Source: Pseudomonas kairouanensis
GTDB lineage: Bacteria; Pseudomonadota; Gammaproteobacteria; Pseudomonadales; Pseudomonadaceae
Direction of reading: 5' to 3'
Assembly: GCF_004682055.1 (NCBI RefSeq)
Contig: NZ_QUZU01000059.1
Coordinates: 1-33,355 of the forward strand
DNA length: 33,355 nt
Part shown: positions 21,625-28,710 of the stretch, one piece after another
Position numbering within the stretch: the stretch's first letter is position 1
How the letters are laid out: every line of letters begins with the position of its first letter
The notes under the pieces: generated by a model
Told to the model about the DNA's origin: nothing
Databases searched by the model: none
Seen by the model: the letters and a program-made list of their open reading frames with translations, nothing else
Position numbers and translations under genes: made by a program

Positions 21625-24033
21625 TTATGGCAGTGCGTAGGCGATCACGTAGTCGCCACGGTCGGTGGACTGGCGAGCGCCACCTGCGGTGATGACCACG
21701 TATTGCTTGCCGGTTTTCGGCGATACGTAGGTCATTGGGCCACCCTGGCTGCCGACGGGCAGGCGGGCTTTCCAGATTTCATCACCGTTGGCGCTGTTGA
21801 AGGCGCGCAGGTAGAAGTCCTGGGTGCCGGCGATAAAGATCAGGCCGCCTTGGGTCGACAGGGTGCCGCCCAGGGTTGGCAGGCCGATCTTGATCGGCAG
21901 GTGCATACGGATACCCAGGGGGCCGGTGTCTTCAACGGTGCCCACCGGTACTTGCCATGCGATCTTTTGAGTCTTCATGTCGATCGCGGTGAGGGTGCCG
22001 AATGGCGGCGCCTGGCACGGAATGCCGGCCACCGACAGGAAGCGGTTTTTGTTCACCGCATACGGCGTGCCCTTGAGCGGTACGGCGCCCATGCCGGTGT
22101 TCAACGCTTCGCCACCGGACGAGGCCTGGGCCTTGTTCTGCGACGGGATCATCTGGATCCATAGGCCCAGGCGCATATCGTTGACAAAGATAAAGCCGTG
22201 CACCGGGTCGGTGGAGAGGCTGCCCCAGTTCATGCCGCCGAGCGAACCCGGGAAGCTCAGGGATTTATCCATGCCCGGCGCGGTGTACAGGCCGTCGTAG
22301 CGCATGCCTTTGAAGTCGATGCGGCACAGCAACTGGTCGTACGGGGTGGCGCCCCACATGTCCGATTCGGTCAGGGTTTGCGCGCCGATCTGCGGCATGC
22401 CCACGGATTTCGGCTGGGTAGGGGAGTACGGCTCGTTCGGGATGTTGGCGGCTTTGACCGGTACTTCTTTAACCTCGGTCAGCGGCTTGCCGGTGGCGCG
22501 GTCCAGTACGTAGATTTGCCCGGCCTTGGTGCCGATCACCACTGCAGGCACGGCTTTGTCGGTGCCCGGCGCGGTGAAGTCGATCAGGCTTGGCTGCATC
22601 GGCAGGTCGAAGTCCCACAGGTCATTGTGGACGGTTTGGTACACCCACTTTTCAGCACCGGTGGAGGCGTCTAGCGCCAGCACGGAAGCGCCGTATTTGT
22701 GGTTGAGCTGGGTGCGTTCCACGCCGTAGATGTCGGTGGACGAGCTGCCCATCGGCAGGAACAGGGTGTTCATCAGCGGGTCGTAGGACATCGGCGCCCA
22801 GCTGTTCGGCGTGCTGCGCACGTAGGTGCTGTCGCCGGTTGGCGCTTGTTTGTCCTCAGGGTTGCCTGGGTCGAAGGCCCAGCGCATTTGGCCGGTGATC
22901 ACGTCGAAACCACGGATCACGCCGCCAGGCATGTCGGTTTGCACGTTGTCAGCCACGCGGCCGCCAACGACCACGGTGGTGCCCGCCATCAGCGGAGCGG
23001 AGGACAGTTGGTAGTAGCTGTCGGGCACATTGCCCAGGCCGGTTTTCAGATCCACTTGGCCGTGGGTGCCGAAGTCTTCGCAGAATTTACCGGTATCGGC
23101 ATCCACTGCGATCAGGCGTGCGTCGATGGTGTTGGTCAGCAGACGGCGTTGGCACTGCGCACCGGCAGGCACGCTGGCGGCAAGGATCGGCGAGCTGTTG
23201 GGTTGGGTCGGCTGGGCCAATGGCGCGGTCGCGTCGAAGTAGGCCATGCCACGGCAACGCTGCCACACCGCCGATTTGGCGTTGACTTCGTTCTTCCACA
23301 GCTCTTTGCCGGTGTCGGCGTCGAGGGCGATCAGGTTGTTGTGAGGCGTGCAGATGAAGACTTTATTGCCGATCTGCAATGGGGTGAGCTGGTCTTCGGC
23401 ACCGTTACCGTCGCTGATGGCCACGTCGCCGGTGTGGTAGGTCCACGCCACTTTGAGTTTGTTGACGGTGTCGCGGTTGATCTGGTCCAGCGCGGCGAAG
23501 CGGCTGCCACCTTCGGTATTGCCGTAGTGGGCCCAGTCTTTTTGCGCATCGGCTGCAGCCACGGGCGTGATGCCTGGGCCAGTGCCGGTGGGGGCAACGC
23601 TTGGGTGGGCGACAAACATATTGCCCGCCGACACGGCCACGCCCACTGCCAATACAGCGGCAACGCCGTAGGCGCCGCGTGCAGGCCGGCCAACCAATTG
23701 CGGGTAAACCAGCGCCACCACCATGCCAATGGCCGCGAACATGAAGAGGCGCGAGAACAGCGGCCAGAACACCAGCCCCACATCCGCGACTGCCCAGATG
23801 GCCGTGCCGACCAGGAAAGCGGCGAACAACCAGGCGCCGGCGGGTTTGCGGCAAGCGATCAGCAGGCCGGCAATCGCCATGGCCACGCCGCCGATCAGGA
23901 AGTACCAGGAGCCTCCCAGGCTGACCAGTTTGACGCCGCCAACGGCCAACGCCACGCCGAGCAGGGCGATGATGACGCCCAGGCCCAGCAGGATGAATCT
24001 AGAGACGCCAGCGGCGCGCGATGCTCGTTTCAT
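21625..24033 (-). CDS. gcd: PQQ-dependent membrane-bound glucose dehydrogenase
   Basis: An 802-residue quinoprotein that oxidises glucose to gluconolactone in the periplasm and passes electrons to ubiquinone. Residues 1-130 contain about five membrane segments; from about 145 on is the eight-bladed PQQ domain. DWAHYGNTEGGSRFAALDQI opens that domain, and YQTVHNDLWDFDLPMQP, TESDMWGATPYDQLLCR and the C-terminal GDYVIAYALP are Gcd hallmarks, recalled from the E. coli protein. The ATG at 24033 is preferred over a TTG at 24063, though its Shine-Dalgarno is weak. The quinate/shikimate dehydrogenase relatives are the main alternative; the oprB neighbour favours glucose. A 19-base near-perfect palindrome lies about 75 bases upstream. 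PQQ biosynthesis genes are not in this window. Confidence 0.93.
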   Translation of the reverse strand: MKRASRAAGVSRFILLGLGVIIALLGVALAVGGVKLVSLGGSWYFLIGGVAMAIAGLLIACRKPAGAWLFAAFLVGTAIWAVADVGLVFWPLFSRLFMFAAIGMVVALVYPQLVGRPARGAYGVAAVLAVGVAVSAGNMFVAHPSVAPTGTGPGITPVAAADAQKDWAHYGNTEGGSRFAALDQINRDTVNKLKVAWTYHTGDVAISDGNGAEDQLTPLQIGNKVFICTPHNNLIALDADTGKELWKNEVNAKSAVWQRCRGMAYFDATAPLAQPTQPNSSPILAASVPAGAQCQRRLLTNTIDARLIAVDADTGKFCEDFGTHGQVDLKTGLGNVPDSYYQLSSAPLMAGTTVVVGGRVADNVQTDMPGGVIRGFDVITGQMRWAFDPGNPEDKQAPTGDSTYVRSTPNSWAPMSYDPLMNTLFLPMGSSSTDIYGVERTQLNHKYGASVLALDASTGAEKWVYQTVHNDLWDFDLPMQPSLIDFTAPGTDKAVPAVVIGTKAGQIYVLDRATGKPLTEVKEVPVKAANIPNEPYSPTQPKSVGMPQIGAQTLTESDMWGATPYDQLLCRIDFKGMRYDGLYTAPGMDKSLSFPGSLGGMNWGSLSTDPVHGFIFVNDMRLGLWIQMIPSQNKAQASSGGEALNTGMGAVPLKGTPYAVNKNRFLSVAGIPCQAPPFGTLTAIDMKTQKIAWQVPVGTVEDTGPLGIRMHLPIKIGLPTLGGTLSTQGGLIFIAGTQDFYLRAFNSANGDEIWKARLPVGSQGGPMTYVSPKTGKQYVVITAGGARQSTDRGDYVIAYALP

Positions 24034-24109
24034 ATCGATAAATGCTCGAAGGTGAGAGGGCAAAGACGCGATTTTAGCAAGATAAGTAACTGGTTAGTAC
24101 ATTAGAGTC

Positions 24110-24128
24110 CTGCAATAGGCTATTACAG
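24110..24128. promoter_or_regulatory. 19-bp near-perfect palindrome upstream of gcd
   Basis: CTGCAATAG, one central G, then CTATTACAG; the halves match at eight of nine positions. It is not GC-rich and has no T-run, so it looks like an operator and not a terminator. It lies about 75 bases before the gcd start. The binding protein is unknown; the site does not resemble the PtxS or HexR consensus as I remember them. Confidence 0.45.
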
Positions 24129-24186
24129 GTGCTGCGATGATGGAGTGTGGCTAAATGTCACCCGGTCTCTAATGACGTTCTCACTG

Positions 24187-24288
24187 CTGTGGGTGCGAGC
24201 TTGCGCGCGAAAAGCGTCAACGATTACGCGTCAGGTCTGATTCAACGCGGTGTCTTGACGTTCTTCGCGAGCAAGCTCGCTCCTACAA
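24187..24288. repeat. REPIN between the IclR gene and gcd
   Basis: CTGTGGGTGCGAGCTTGC opens the element and GCGAGCAAGCTCGCTCCTAC closes it. The inner GTCAACGATTACGCG is close to the reverse complement of the inner part of the xyl REPINs, so this is the same subclass in opposite orientation. The rest of 24034-24306 holds only the palindrome above and the gcd leader. Confidence 0.8.
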
Positions 24289-24306
24289 ATGCGTCTGTTA
24301 AAGACT

Positions 24307-25047
24307 TTAGACGGCTTTTTTACCGCGAGGCTTTTTTTGCGGGGCGCTGTCGTCGGCGAGTGCGTCGCCACCCAGGCTGCGGGTCAACTCCAGGGCGGCC
24401 TGCTGAAACAGCGGGTGCAGGGTTTGCGCTTGCTCGGCAGTCAGGCGGCTGGCGGGGCCGGACAGCACCAGGGCGCCGATCAGGTTTTCGCCGGGGCCGA
24501 AGATTGGCAGGGCCATGGACGAGGCATGGGGGTCGGTGGCGCCGTGGGAGAAGATCGGCTTGATCATCTTGGCGGCCAGCGAATAGGGCGTGCGCAAGGC
24601 TTCGGCCCCGGCAGCGCCGTCCATGGGGCGGGTGTCGCCTGGCTGCAGGTGCAGGCGCAGATGGTGGGGGGAATTGACCCGGTACAGGCACATGCGGTAG
24701 GCGCCGTGGCGTACATAGAAGGAGGCGGTCTCGCCGGTTTCCTGGGTCAGTCGGTGCAAAATCGGGGTGATGTGGCGCTCAAGGTCCAGACCATCCTGGT
24801 ACACGGTGTTCAGGCGCATGATCTCGGTGGCCAACTGGTAGCGGCCGTCGGCGAGGCGAGTGATCAGGCCGTGGTCTTCCAGCGAGACCATCAGGCGCAT
24901 GATGGTGCTTTTGATCAGGCCGGTGCGTGCGGCCAGTTCGGCCAGCTCCAGGGCGGTGTCCCCCATCTTGAAGGCGGTGAGCACGGTGAGCACCCGATCA
25001 GCCGAGGCCACCCCGGTGACTGCGGGGCGTGGGCGGGTTTTTACCAT
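24307..25047 (-). CDS. IclR-family transcriptional regulator
   Basis: A 246-residue regulator. Residues 12-70 are the N-terminal winged helix-turn-helix (ELAARTGLIKSTIMRLMVSL), and 85-230 the IclR effector domain, with ASFYVRHG and ALVLSGPASRLT. The C-terminal tail is lysine-rich (QKKPRGKKAV) and probably disordered. The ATG at 25047 has an excellent AAGGAG at six-base spacing; an open frame runs further upstream without support. It follows the MFS permease and hydroxyacid dehydrogenase genes in the same direction, separated by two REPINs. The likely target is the divergent region ahead of those genes and the RraA-family gene, where two related inverted repeats occur. The effector is unknown. 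Confidence 0.88.
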   Translation of the reverse strand: MVKTRPRPAVTGVASADRVLTVLTAFKMGDTALELAELAARTGLIKSTIMRLMVSLEDHGLITRLADGRYQLATEIMRLNTVYQDGLDLERHITPILHRLTQETGETASFYVRHGAYRMCLYRVNSPHHLRLHLQPGDTRPMDGAAGAEALRTPYSLAAKMIKPIFSHGATDPHASSMALPIFGPGENLIGALVLSGPASRLTAEQAQTLHPLFQQAALELTRSLGGDALADDSAPQKKPRGKKAV

Positions 25048-25125
25048 GGGGGGCTCCTTGTTGGGGGTAGGCTGCAAAATACTGGTATTGGCGGGTGGGG
25101 GCAATCTTGACTGCCCACTGGATCT

Positions 25126-25199
25126 AAATGTGGAGTGGGCCAGTCAGCTCATTTGTGCCTGCCCCACCGCCATCGGGGGCAAGCCCCCTCCCACATTTA
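25126..25199. repeat. REPIN with one degenerate arm
   Basis: The right arm, read on the minus strand, is GTGGGAGGGGGCTTGCCCCC followed by GATGGCGGTGGGGC. The left arm is a decayed copy (AAATGTGGAGTGGGC). It lies just upstream of the IclR gene. Confidence 0.75.
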
Positions 25200-25283
25200 G
25201 ACTGTGCCAGCCTCTGGGCTTCATTCCTGGCATCCATCGCCTTGGGCAACACCACCGCTTGAAGAGATTTATAGAGATCCAAA

Positions 25284-25373
25284 CTGTGGGAGGGGGCTTG
25301 CCCCCGATGGCGGTGGGTCAGTTGCAAACGTATCAACTGACACGCCCTCATCGGGGCAAGCCCACTCCCACCT
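25284..25373. repeat. REPIN abutting the MFS stop codon
   Basis: CTGTGGGAGGGGGCTTGCCC plus CCGATGGCGG opens the element and an inverted copy closes it at the end of the MFS gene, two bases from its stop codon. It belongs to the GGGGGCTTGCCCCCGATGG subclass. Together with the element at 25126-25199 it fills the 328-base gap between the IclR and MFS genes; nothing else is seen in that gap. Confidence 0.85.
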
Positions 25374-25375
25374 GT

Positions 25376-26704
25376 TCAAGCAGCGTTTGCAGGTTGGATG
25401 AGCTCGCCTGATTCCTTCATCTGCTTGCGCCCCATCAACAACACCATCACCGCACCTGCCGCACACAGCGCCGCCAACGGCAGCAGTGCAATGGCGTAAC
25501 TGCCTGTAGCGTGATGAATGGTGCCGTATACGTTGACCATGATCCCGCCCCCAATCAGGTTGGCCATCGCGCCCACGGCCGCCAAGCCGGCAGCGGCGGT
25601 GGAGGAGGAGAGCCAGGTGGAGACCAGTGCCCAGAACGGTCCTTTCATGGAGTACGCGCCGATCAGCACCATCGACAGCATGATCACCGTCGCCACCAGG
25701 GATGAGGTGACCAGTGCCAGCAGCAATCCGCCGGTAATCAGCAGCAAGGTGGTCGCGGTGTGCCAGCGGCGTTCGCCGGTCTTGTCGGAGCTGCGTCCCC
25801 ACAGGATCATCAGGATCGATGCCAGGCCGTAGGGAATGGCATTGACCATGCCAATCTCCAGGTTGTTCAGGCCAAAGGTCTTGAGCAGTTGCGGCGCCCA
25901 CACGCTCATGGTGCTGCCCGCCGCCGACGCGCCGGAGTAGATCAGCGCCAACACCCAGATGTGTTTGTGGCGCAGCAGTTTCCACAGTGAGATATGCCCG
26001 ATGGCGGTCTTGCGGCTGCGTTCTTCATCCAGGCGGCTGGTGAGCCAGTGGCGTTGTTCGTTGCTCAGCCATTTGGCTTGTTCAGGGCGATCGGTGAGGA
26101 CGAACAGGCAGGCAATCCCCAGCAGTACCGCTGGAATCCCTTCGATGATGAACAGCCAGTGCCAGCCACGCATGCCGAACCAGCCATCCAGGCTCAGCAG
26201 CAGGCCGGACAGGGGCGAGCCGATGAAGTTGGCGCCGGGGATGGCCACCATGAAGATCGCAACCATGCGCCCACGGTACGCCGCCGGCAGCCAGTAGGTG
26301 AGGTAAAGCAGCACGCCGGGGAAGAACCCGGCTTCGGCCGCGCCCAGCAAAAAGCGCATCACGTACAGGGAGTTGGCGCCGGTGACAAACGCCGTGCCGG
26401 CGGAGATCAGCCCCCAGGTGATCATGATCCGTGCAATCCACACCCGTGCGCCAAAGCGTTGCAGGGCGAGGTTGCTGGGCACTTCCACCAAAAAGTAAGA
26501 GACAAAGAACAGGCTGCTGGCAAAGCCGAAGATCGCCGGAGTAAGCCCCAGGTCCTGGTTCATTTGCAGCGAGGCCATGCCGATGTTGCCTCGGTCGATG
26601 ATCGCCAGCAGGTAGCACAGGATCAGGAACGGCAACAGCCGCCACGCCACCTTGCGCATGGTTGAGCGCTCGATGGCGCTGATGTCGGTAGAACTGGTAG
26701 GCAT
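25376..26704 (-). CDS. MFS transporter, anion:cation symporter type
   Basis: A 442-residue inner-membrane transporter with 12 predicted membrane segments and a central cytoplasmic loop (about residues 185-225). The pattern LCYLLAIIDRGNIGMASLQM near residues 30-49, FFVSYFLVEVPSNL and LLGAAEAGFFPG are typical of the ACS family (tartrate, hexuronate and aromatic-acid transporters). Such proteins import organic acids with protons. GGGAGAGAG marks the ATG at 26704; a much longer open frame extends back over the dehydrogenase gene and is rejected. It follows the 2-hydroxyacid dehydrogenase gene by 65 bases with a hairpin between them. Its substrate is probably a sugar acid or related hydroxy- or oxo-acid used by that enzyme. 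Confidence 0.92.
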   Translation of the reverse strand: MPTSSTDISAIERSTMRKVAWRLLPFLILCYLLAIIDRGNIGMASLQMNQDLGLTPAIFGFASSLFFVSYFLVEVPSNLALQRFGARVWIARIMITWGLISAGTAFVTGANSLYVMRFLLGAAEAGFFPGVLLYLTYWLPAAYRGRMVAIFMVAIPGANFIGSPLSGLLLSLDGWFGMRGWHWLFIIEGIPAVLLGIACLFVLTDRPEQAKWLSNEQRHWLTSRLDEERSRKTAIGHISLWKLLRHKHIWVLALIYSGASAAGSTMSVWAPQLLKTFGLNNLEIGMVNAIPYGLASILMILWGRSSDKTGERRWHTATTLLLITGGLLLALVTSSLVATVIMLSMVLIGAYSMKGPFWALVSTWLSSSTAAAGLAAVGAMANLIGGGIMVNVYGTIHHATGSYAIALLPLAALCAAGAVMVLLMGRKQMKESGELIQPANAA

Positions 26705-26746
26705 GACTCTCTCCCGTGTTGTTTTTTTTGGAGATGGGCGATGGGT

Positions 26747-26763
26747 CCGCGCCTTTGGCGCGG
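26747..26763 (-). other. Hairpin between the hydroxyacid dehydrogenase and MFS genes
   Basis: CCGCGCC and GGCGCGG form a perfect 7-bp stem with a three-base loop, 7 bases past the dehydrogenase stop codon. No U-tract follows directly; an A-run lies further on, just before the MFS ribosome binding site. It may stabilise mRNA ends or tune the ratio of the two proteins. Confidence 0.4.
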
Positions 26764-26769
26764 GCGATG

Positions 26770-27738
26770 TCAGTGTGCGTAGAGGTGGCGGTTGACCACT
26801 GCGCGTGGTGGCGGTGCGGTGCCGTCCCAGAAATCCATGATCTGTTGCAGCGCCAGCAGGCCTACTCGGTCCCGCGCTTCGGCGGTGTTGGCGCCTACAT
26901 GTGGGGTCGCGACCAGGGTCGGCAGGCCCCACAGCGCGGAGTCTGCCGGTGGTGGTTCGGGGTTGAAGGTGTCGAGACCTGCGCCAGCGATTTGCCCAGT
27001 GCTCAGGGCGTGCACCAGGGCTTCGGTGTCGATCAGTTCGCCGCGTGCCGTGTTGATCAGGATGCTCCCAGGGCGCATGCGCTTGAACTGCGCAGCGCCG
27101 AAAAGGTTGCGGTTCTGTTCGGTCAGCGGGCAATGCAGGCTGATGATATCGCAGCTTGCCAGCAGGTCATCCACGCTGGCGACGCGCTGCACGTTCGGCA
27201 GGTCCGCAAGGTAAGGGTCAAACACCTTGATGGTCATGCGCAGTGGGGCCACCAGTTCCATCAGGATCTGGCCGATGGCGCCCAGGCCCACCAGGCCCAA
27301 GGTCTTGCCGGACAGTTCGATGCCCACCGAGGTGGCCTTGTCCCAGTGCCCATCACGCATGCGCGCATCCAGCAGGGCGGTCTGGCGCGCGACGCTGAAC
27401 ATCAAGGCCAGTGCGTGCTCGGCCACCGATTGCGCATTGGCGCCCAGGGCGATGGTCACGGGGATGCTGCGCTCGGCGGCGGCGGCGATGTCGATGGTGT
27501 CGTAACCCACGCCGTGCTTGGCGATGATCTTCAGCGCGGCGGATGCGTTGATCATCTCTCGGGTCAGCTTGCCCTGGCGCACGATGATCGCGTCCGGCTG
27601 TTCGCGGGCGATGATCGCGGTGAGTTCTTCGGCGGGTGCATAAGGGGTGGTGGGGATTACGCGCACGCCGTGGGACGCGGCGTGGGCCATGGCGTCGTCT
27701 GTCAGTTGCGGGCCGGTCAGCAGCAGGGTTCGGGTCAT
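26770..27738 (-). CDS. D-isomer-specific 2-hydroxyacid dehydrogenase
   Basis: A 322-residue NAD-dependent dehydrogenase of the SerA/D-lactate/formate dehydrogenase family, which interconverts 2-oxo and D-2-hydroxy acids. The NAD motif GLVGLGAIGQ lies near residue 145 and is followed by the acidic residue in VFDPY. The catalytic residues are seen as Arg in NTARGELID, Glu in the FNPEPPP segment and His in TPHVGANT. The length is the short catabolic type and lacks the regulatory ACT domain of biosynthetic SerA. The ATG at 27738 has AAGG at eight-base spacing; a GTG at 27747 lacks one. It is divergent from the RraA-family gene and heads the unit with the MFS permease. The substrate is unknown. 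Confidence 0.88.
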   Translation of the reverse strand: MTRTLLLTGPQLTDDAMAHAASHGVRVIPTTPYAPAEELTAIIAREQPDAIIVRQGKLTREMINASAALKIIAKHGVGYDTIDIAAAAERSIPVTIALGANAQSVAEHALALMFSVARQTALLDARMRDGHWDKATSVGIELSGKTLGLVGLGAIGQILMELVAPLRMTIKVFDPYLADLPNVQRVASVDDLLASCDIISLHCPLTEQNRNLFGAAQFKRMRPGSILINTARGELIDTEALVHALSTGQIAGAGLDTFNPEPPPADSALWGLPTLVATPHVGANTAEARDRVGLLALQQIMDFWDGTAPPPRAVVNRHLYAH

Positions 27739-27813
27739 GTTGTGCACCTTGGTGTTCTTGTCGGTGTGCAGTTGGGGCGCGTTGCGGCGCTCAACGGTGG
27801 TTGAAACCTATCA

Positions 27814-27833
27814 TAATGAAACGGCGTTGCAAT
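27814..27833. promoter_or_regulatory. Operator-like site 1 (TGAAAC-GGC-GTTGCA)
   Basis: TGAAAC and GTTGCA are inverted repeats matching at five of six positions around GGC. The core resembles the second site at 27991-28012, sharing GAAA, the base pair Y, then GGCGTT. It lies 76-95 bases before the hydroxyacid dehydrogenase start. Confidence 0.4.
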
Positions 27834-27989
27834 AAATAATTTTACTGATGGGCGTTGGAAAGTACGCTTTGGTGAGCTTTCGCCCCATAGTAACGAGGGT
27901 ATATTGCGAATTTTGATGGGGTAGGCCATTGGTCGCTTGAGCGGGTCTGTGGGTTTTGGTCTTGTTGATTTCAACTTGTGGTGTTAATT

Positions 27990-28012
27990 TCGAAATGGCG
28001 TTTCGAAATATA
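27990..28012. promoter_or_regulatory. Operator-like site 2 (two TTTCGAAA half sites around GGC)
   Basis: TTTCGAAAT, GGC and GTTTCGAAA form an inverted repeat matching at eight of nine positions. Each half also contains the self-complementary TTTCGAAA. It lies about 25 bases before the RraA-family start, next to its ribosome binding site. The IclR-family protein nearby is the first candidate to bind it. The rest of 27739-28035 is AT-rich with no clear feature. Confidence 0.5.
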
Positions 28013-28035
28013 AAAAATCACAAGAGGAATACCCC

Positions 28036-28710
28036 ATGTCCATCGGATTCAGAGTGCTCAAGCAGCAACGCAAGGTCGCGGCCGAGTGGGTCGAGCGTTA
28101 TCGCAGCGTGCCTGTCGCCAATATCAGTGACTCGATGCACCGCATGACCGCAGGCGGTGCGCGCCTGCAACCGATGCATCGCACTGGCGTTCTGGTGGGC
28201 CCGGCACTGACCGTGAAGGCGCGCCCCGGTGACAACCTGATGCTCCATCACGCCCTGGATATTGCCCAACCGGGTGATGTCATCGTGGTGGACGCCGGCG
28301 GCGACCTGAGCAACGCGCTGATCGGCGAAATGATGGTGGCCTACGCCATCAAGAAAGGCGTGGCCGGCATTGTGATCAACGGCGCCATCCGTGACGCGGC
28401 CAGCATCGGCGCCGGCGAGTTTCCGGTGTTTGCTGCCGGCATCACCCATCGCGGCCCTTACAAAGACGGCCCAGGCGAGGTGAATGTGCCGATTGCCCTG
28501 GCGGGCATGGTGATCGAGCCGGGTGACCTGGTGGTTGGCGACGAAGACGGTTTGCTCTGCGTGCCTTTTGAACAAGTCGCTGAGGTGTATGATCGCGCCT
28601 ACGCCAAACATGCCGCCGAGCAAAAGCAGCTGGAACAGATTGCGCTGGGCGAAAACGACCGCTCCTGGGTCCTTAAATCCCTTATACAAAAGGGCTGCGA
28701 GTTTATTTGA
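28036..28710 (+). CDS. RraA-family protein, 4-hydroxy-4-methyl-2-oxoglutarate-aldolase-like
   Basis: A 224-residue protein of the RraA/HMG-aldolase fold. Members of the family either cleave 4-hydroxy-2-oxo acids such as 4-hydroxy-4-methyl-2-oxoglutarate, or decarboxylate oxaloacetate, giving pyruvate with a divalent metal; true RraA instead inhibits RNase E. The catalytic Arg-Asp pair appears in VINGAIRDAASIG near residues 116-128, and GGDLSNALIGEMM near 94-106 forms the metal/substrate side. The presence of both points to an enzyme and not the RNase regulator. AGAGGA marks the ATG. It is divergent from the hydroxyacid dehydrogenase and coupled to the downstream transporter by a TTGA overlap. 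The protein is often misnamed a dimethylmenaquinone methyltransferase. Confidence 0.87.
   Translation: MSIGFRVLKQQRKVAAEWVERYRSVPVANISDSMHRMTAGGARLQPMHRTGVLVGPALTVKARPGDNLMLHHALDIAQPGDVIVVDAGGDLSNALIGEMMVAYAIKKGVAGIVINGAIRDAASIGAGEFPVFAAGITHRGPYKDGPGEVNVPIALAGMVIEPGDLVVGDEDGLLCVPFEQVAEVYDRAYAKHAAEQKQLEQIALGENDRSWVLKSLIQKGCEFI

Noticed and set aside
22699..24105. A 468-codon plus-strand open frame opposite gcd
   Set aside because: gcd has clear family motifs on the other strand, and this frame has none.
25126..25373. A possible CRISPR-like array from repeated palindromes
   Set aside because: The repeats are inverted REP arms of variable sequence without regular spacers, and no cas genes are present.
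26705..27133. An N-terminal extension of the ACS-type MFS protein to 585 residues
   Set aside because: The extension overlaps the hydroxyacid dehydrogenase gene; the ATG at 26704 has a strong ribosome binding site and gives the usual family length.
28036..28710. A true RraA inhibitor of RNase E
   Set aside because: The catalytic Arg-Asp pair of the aldolase branch is present and the gene sits with catabolic genes, so the aldolase-like call is preferred.
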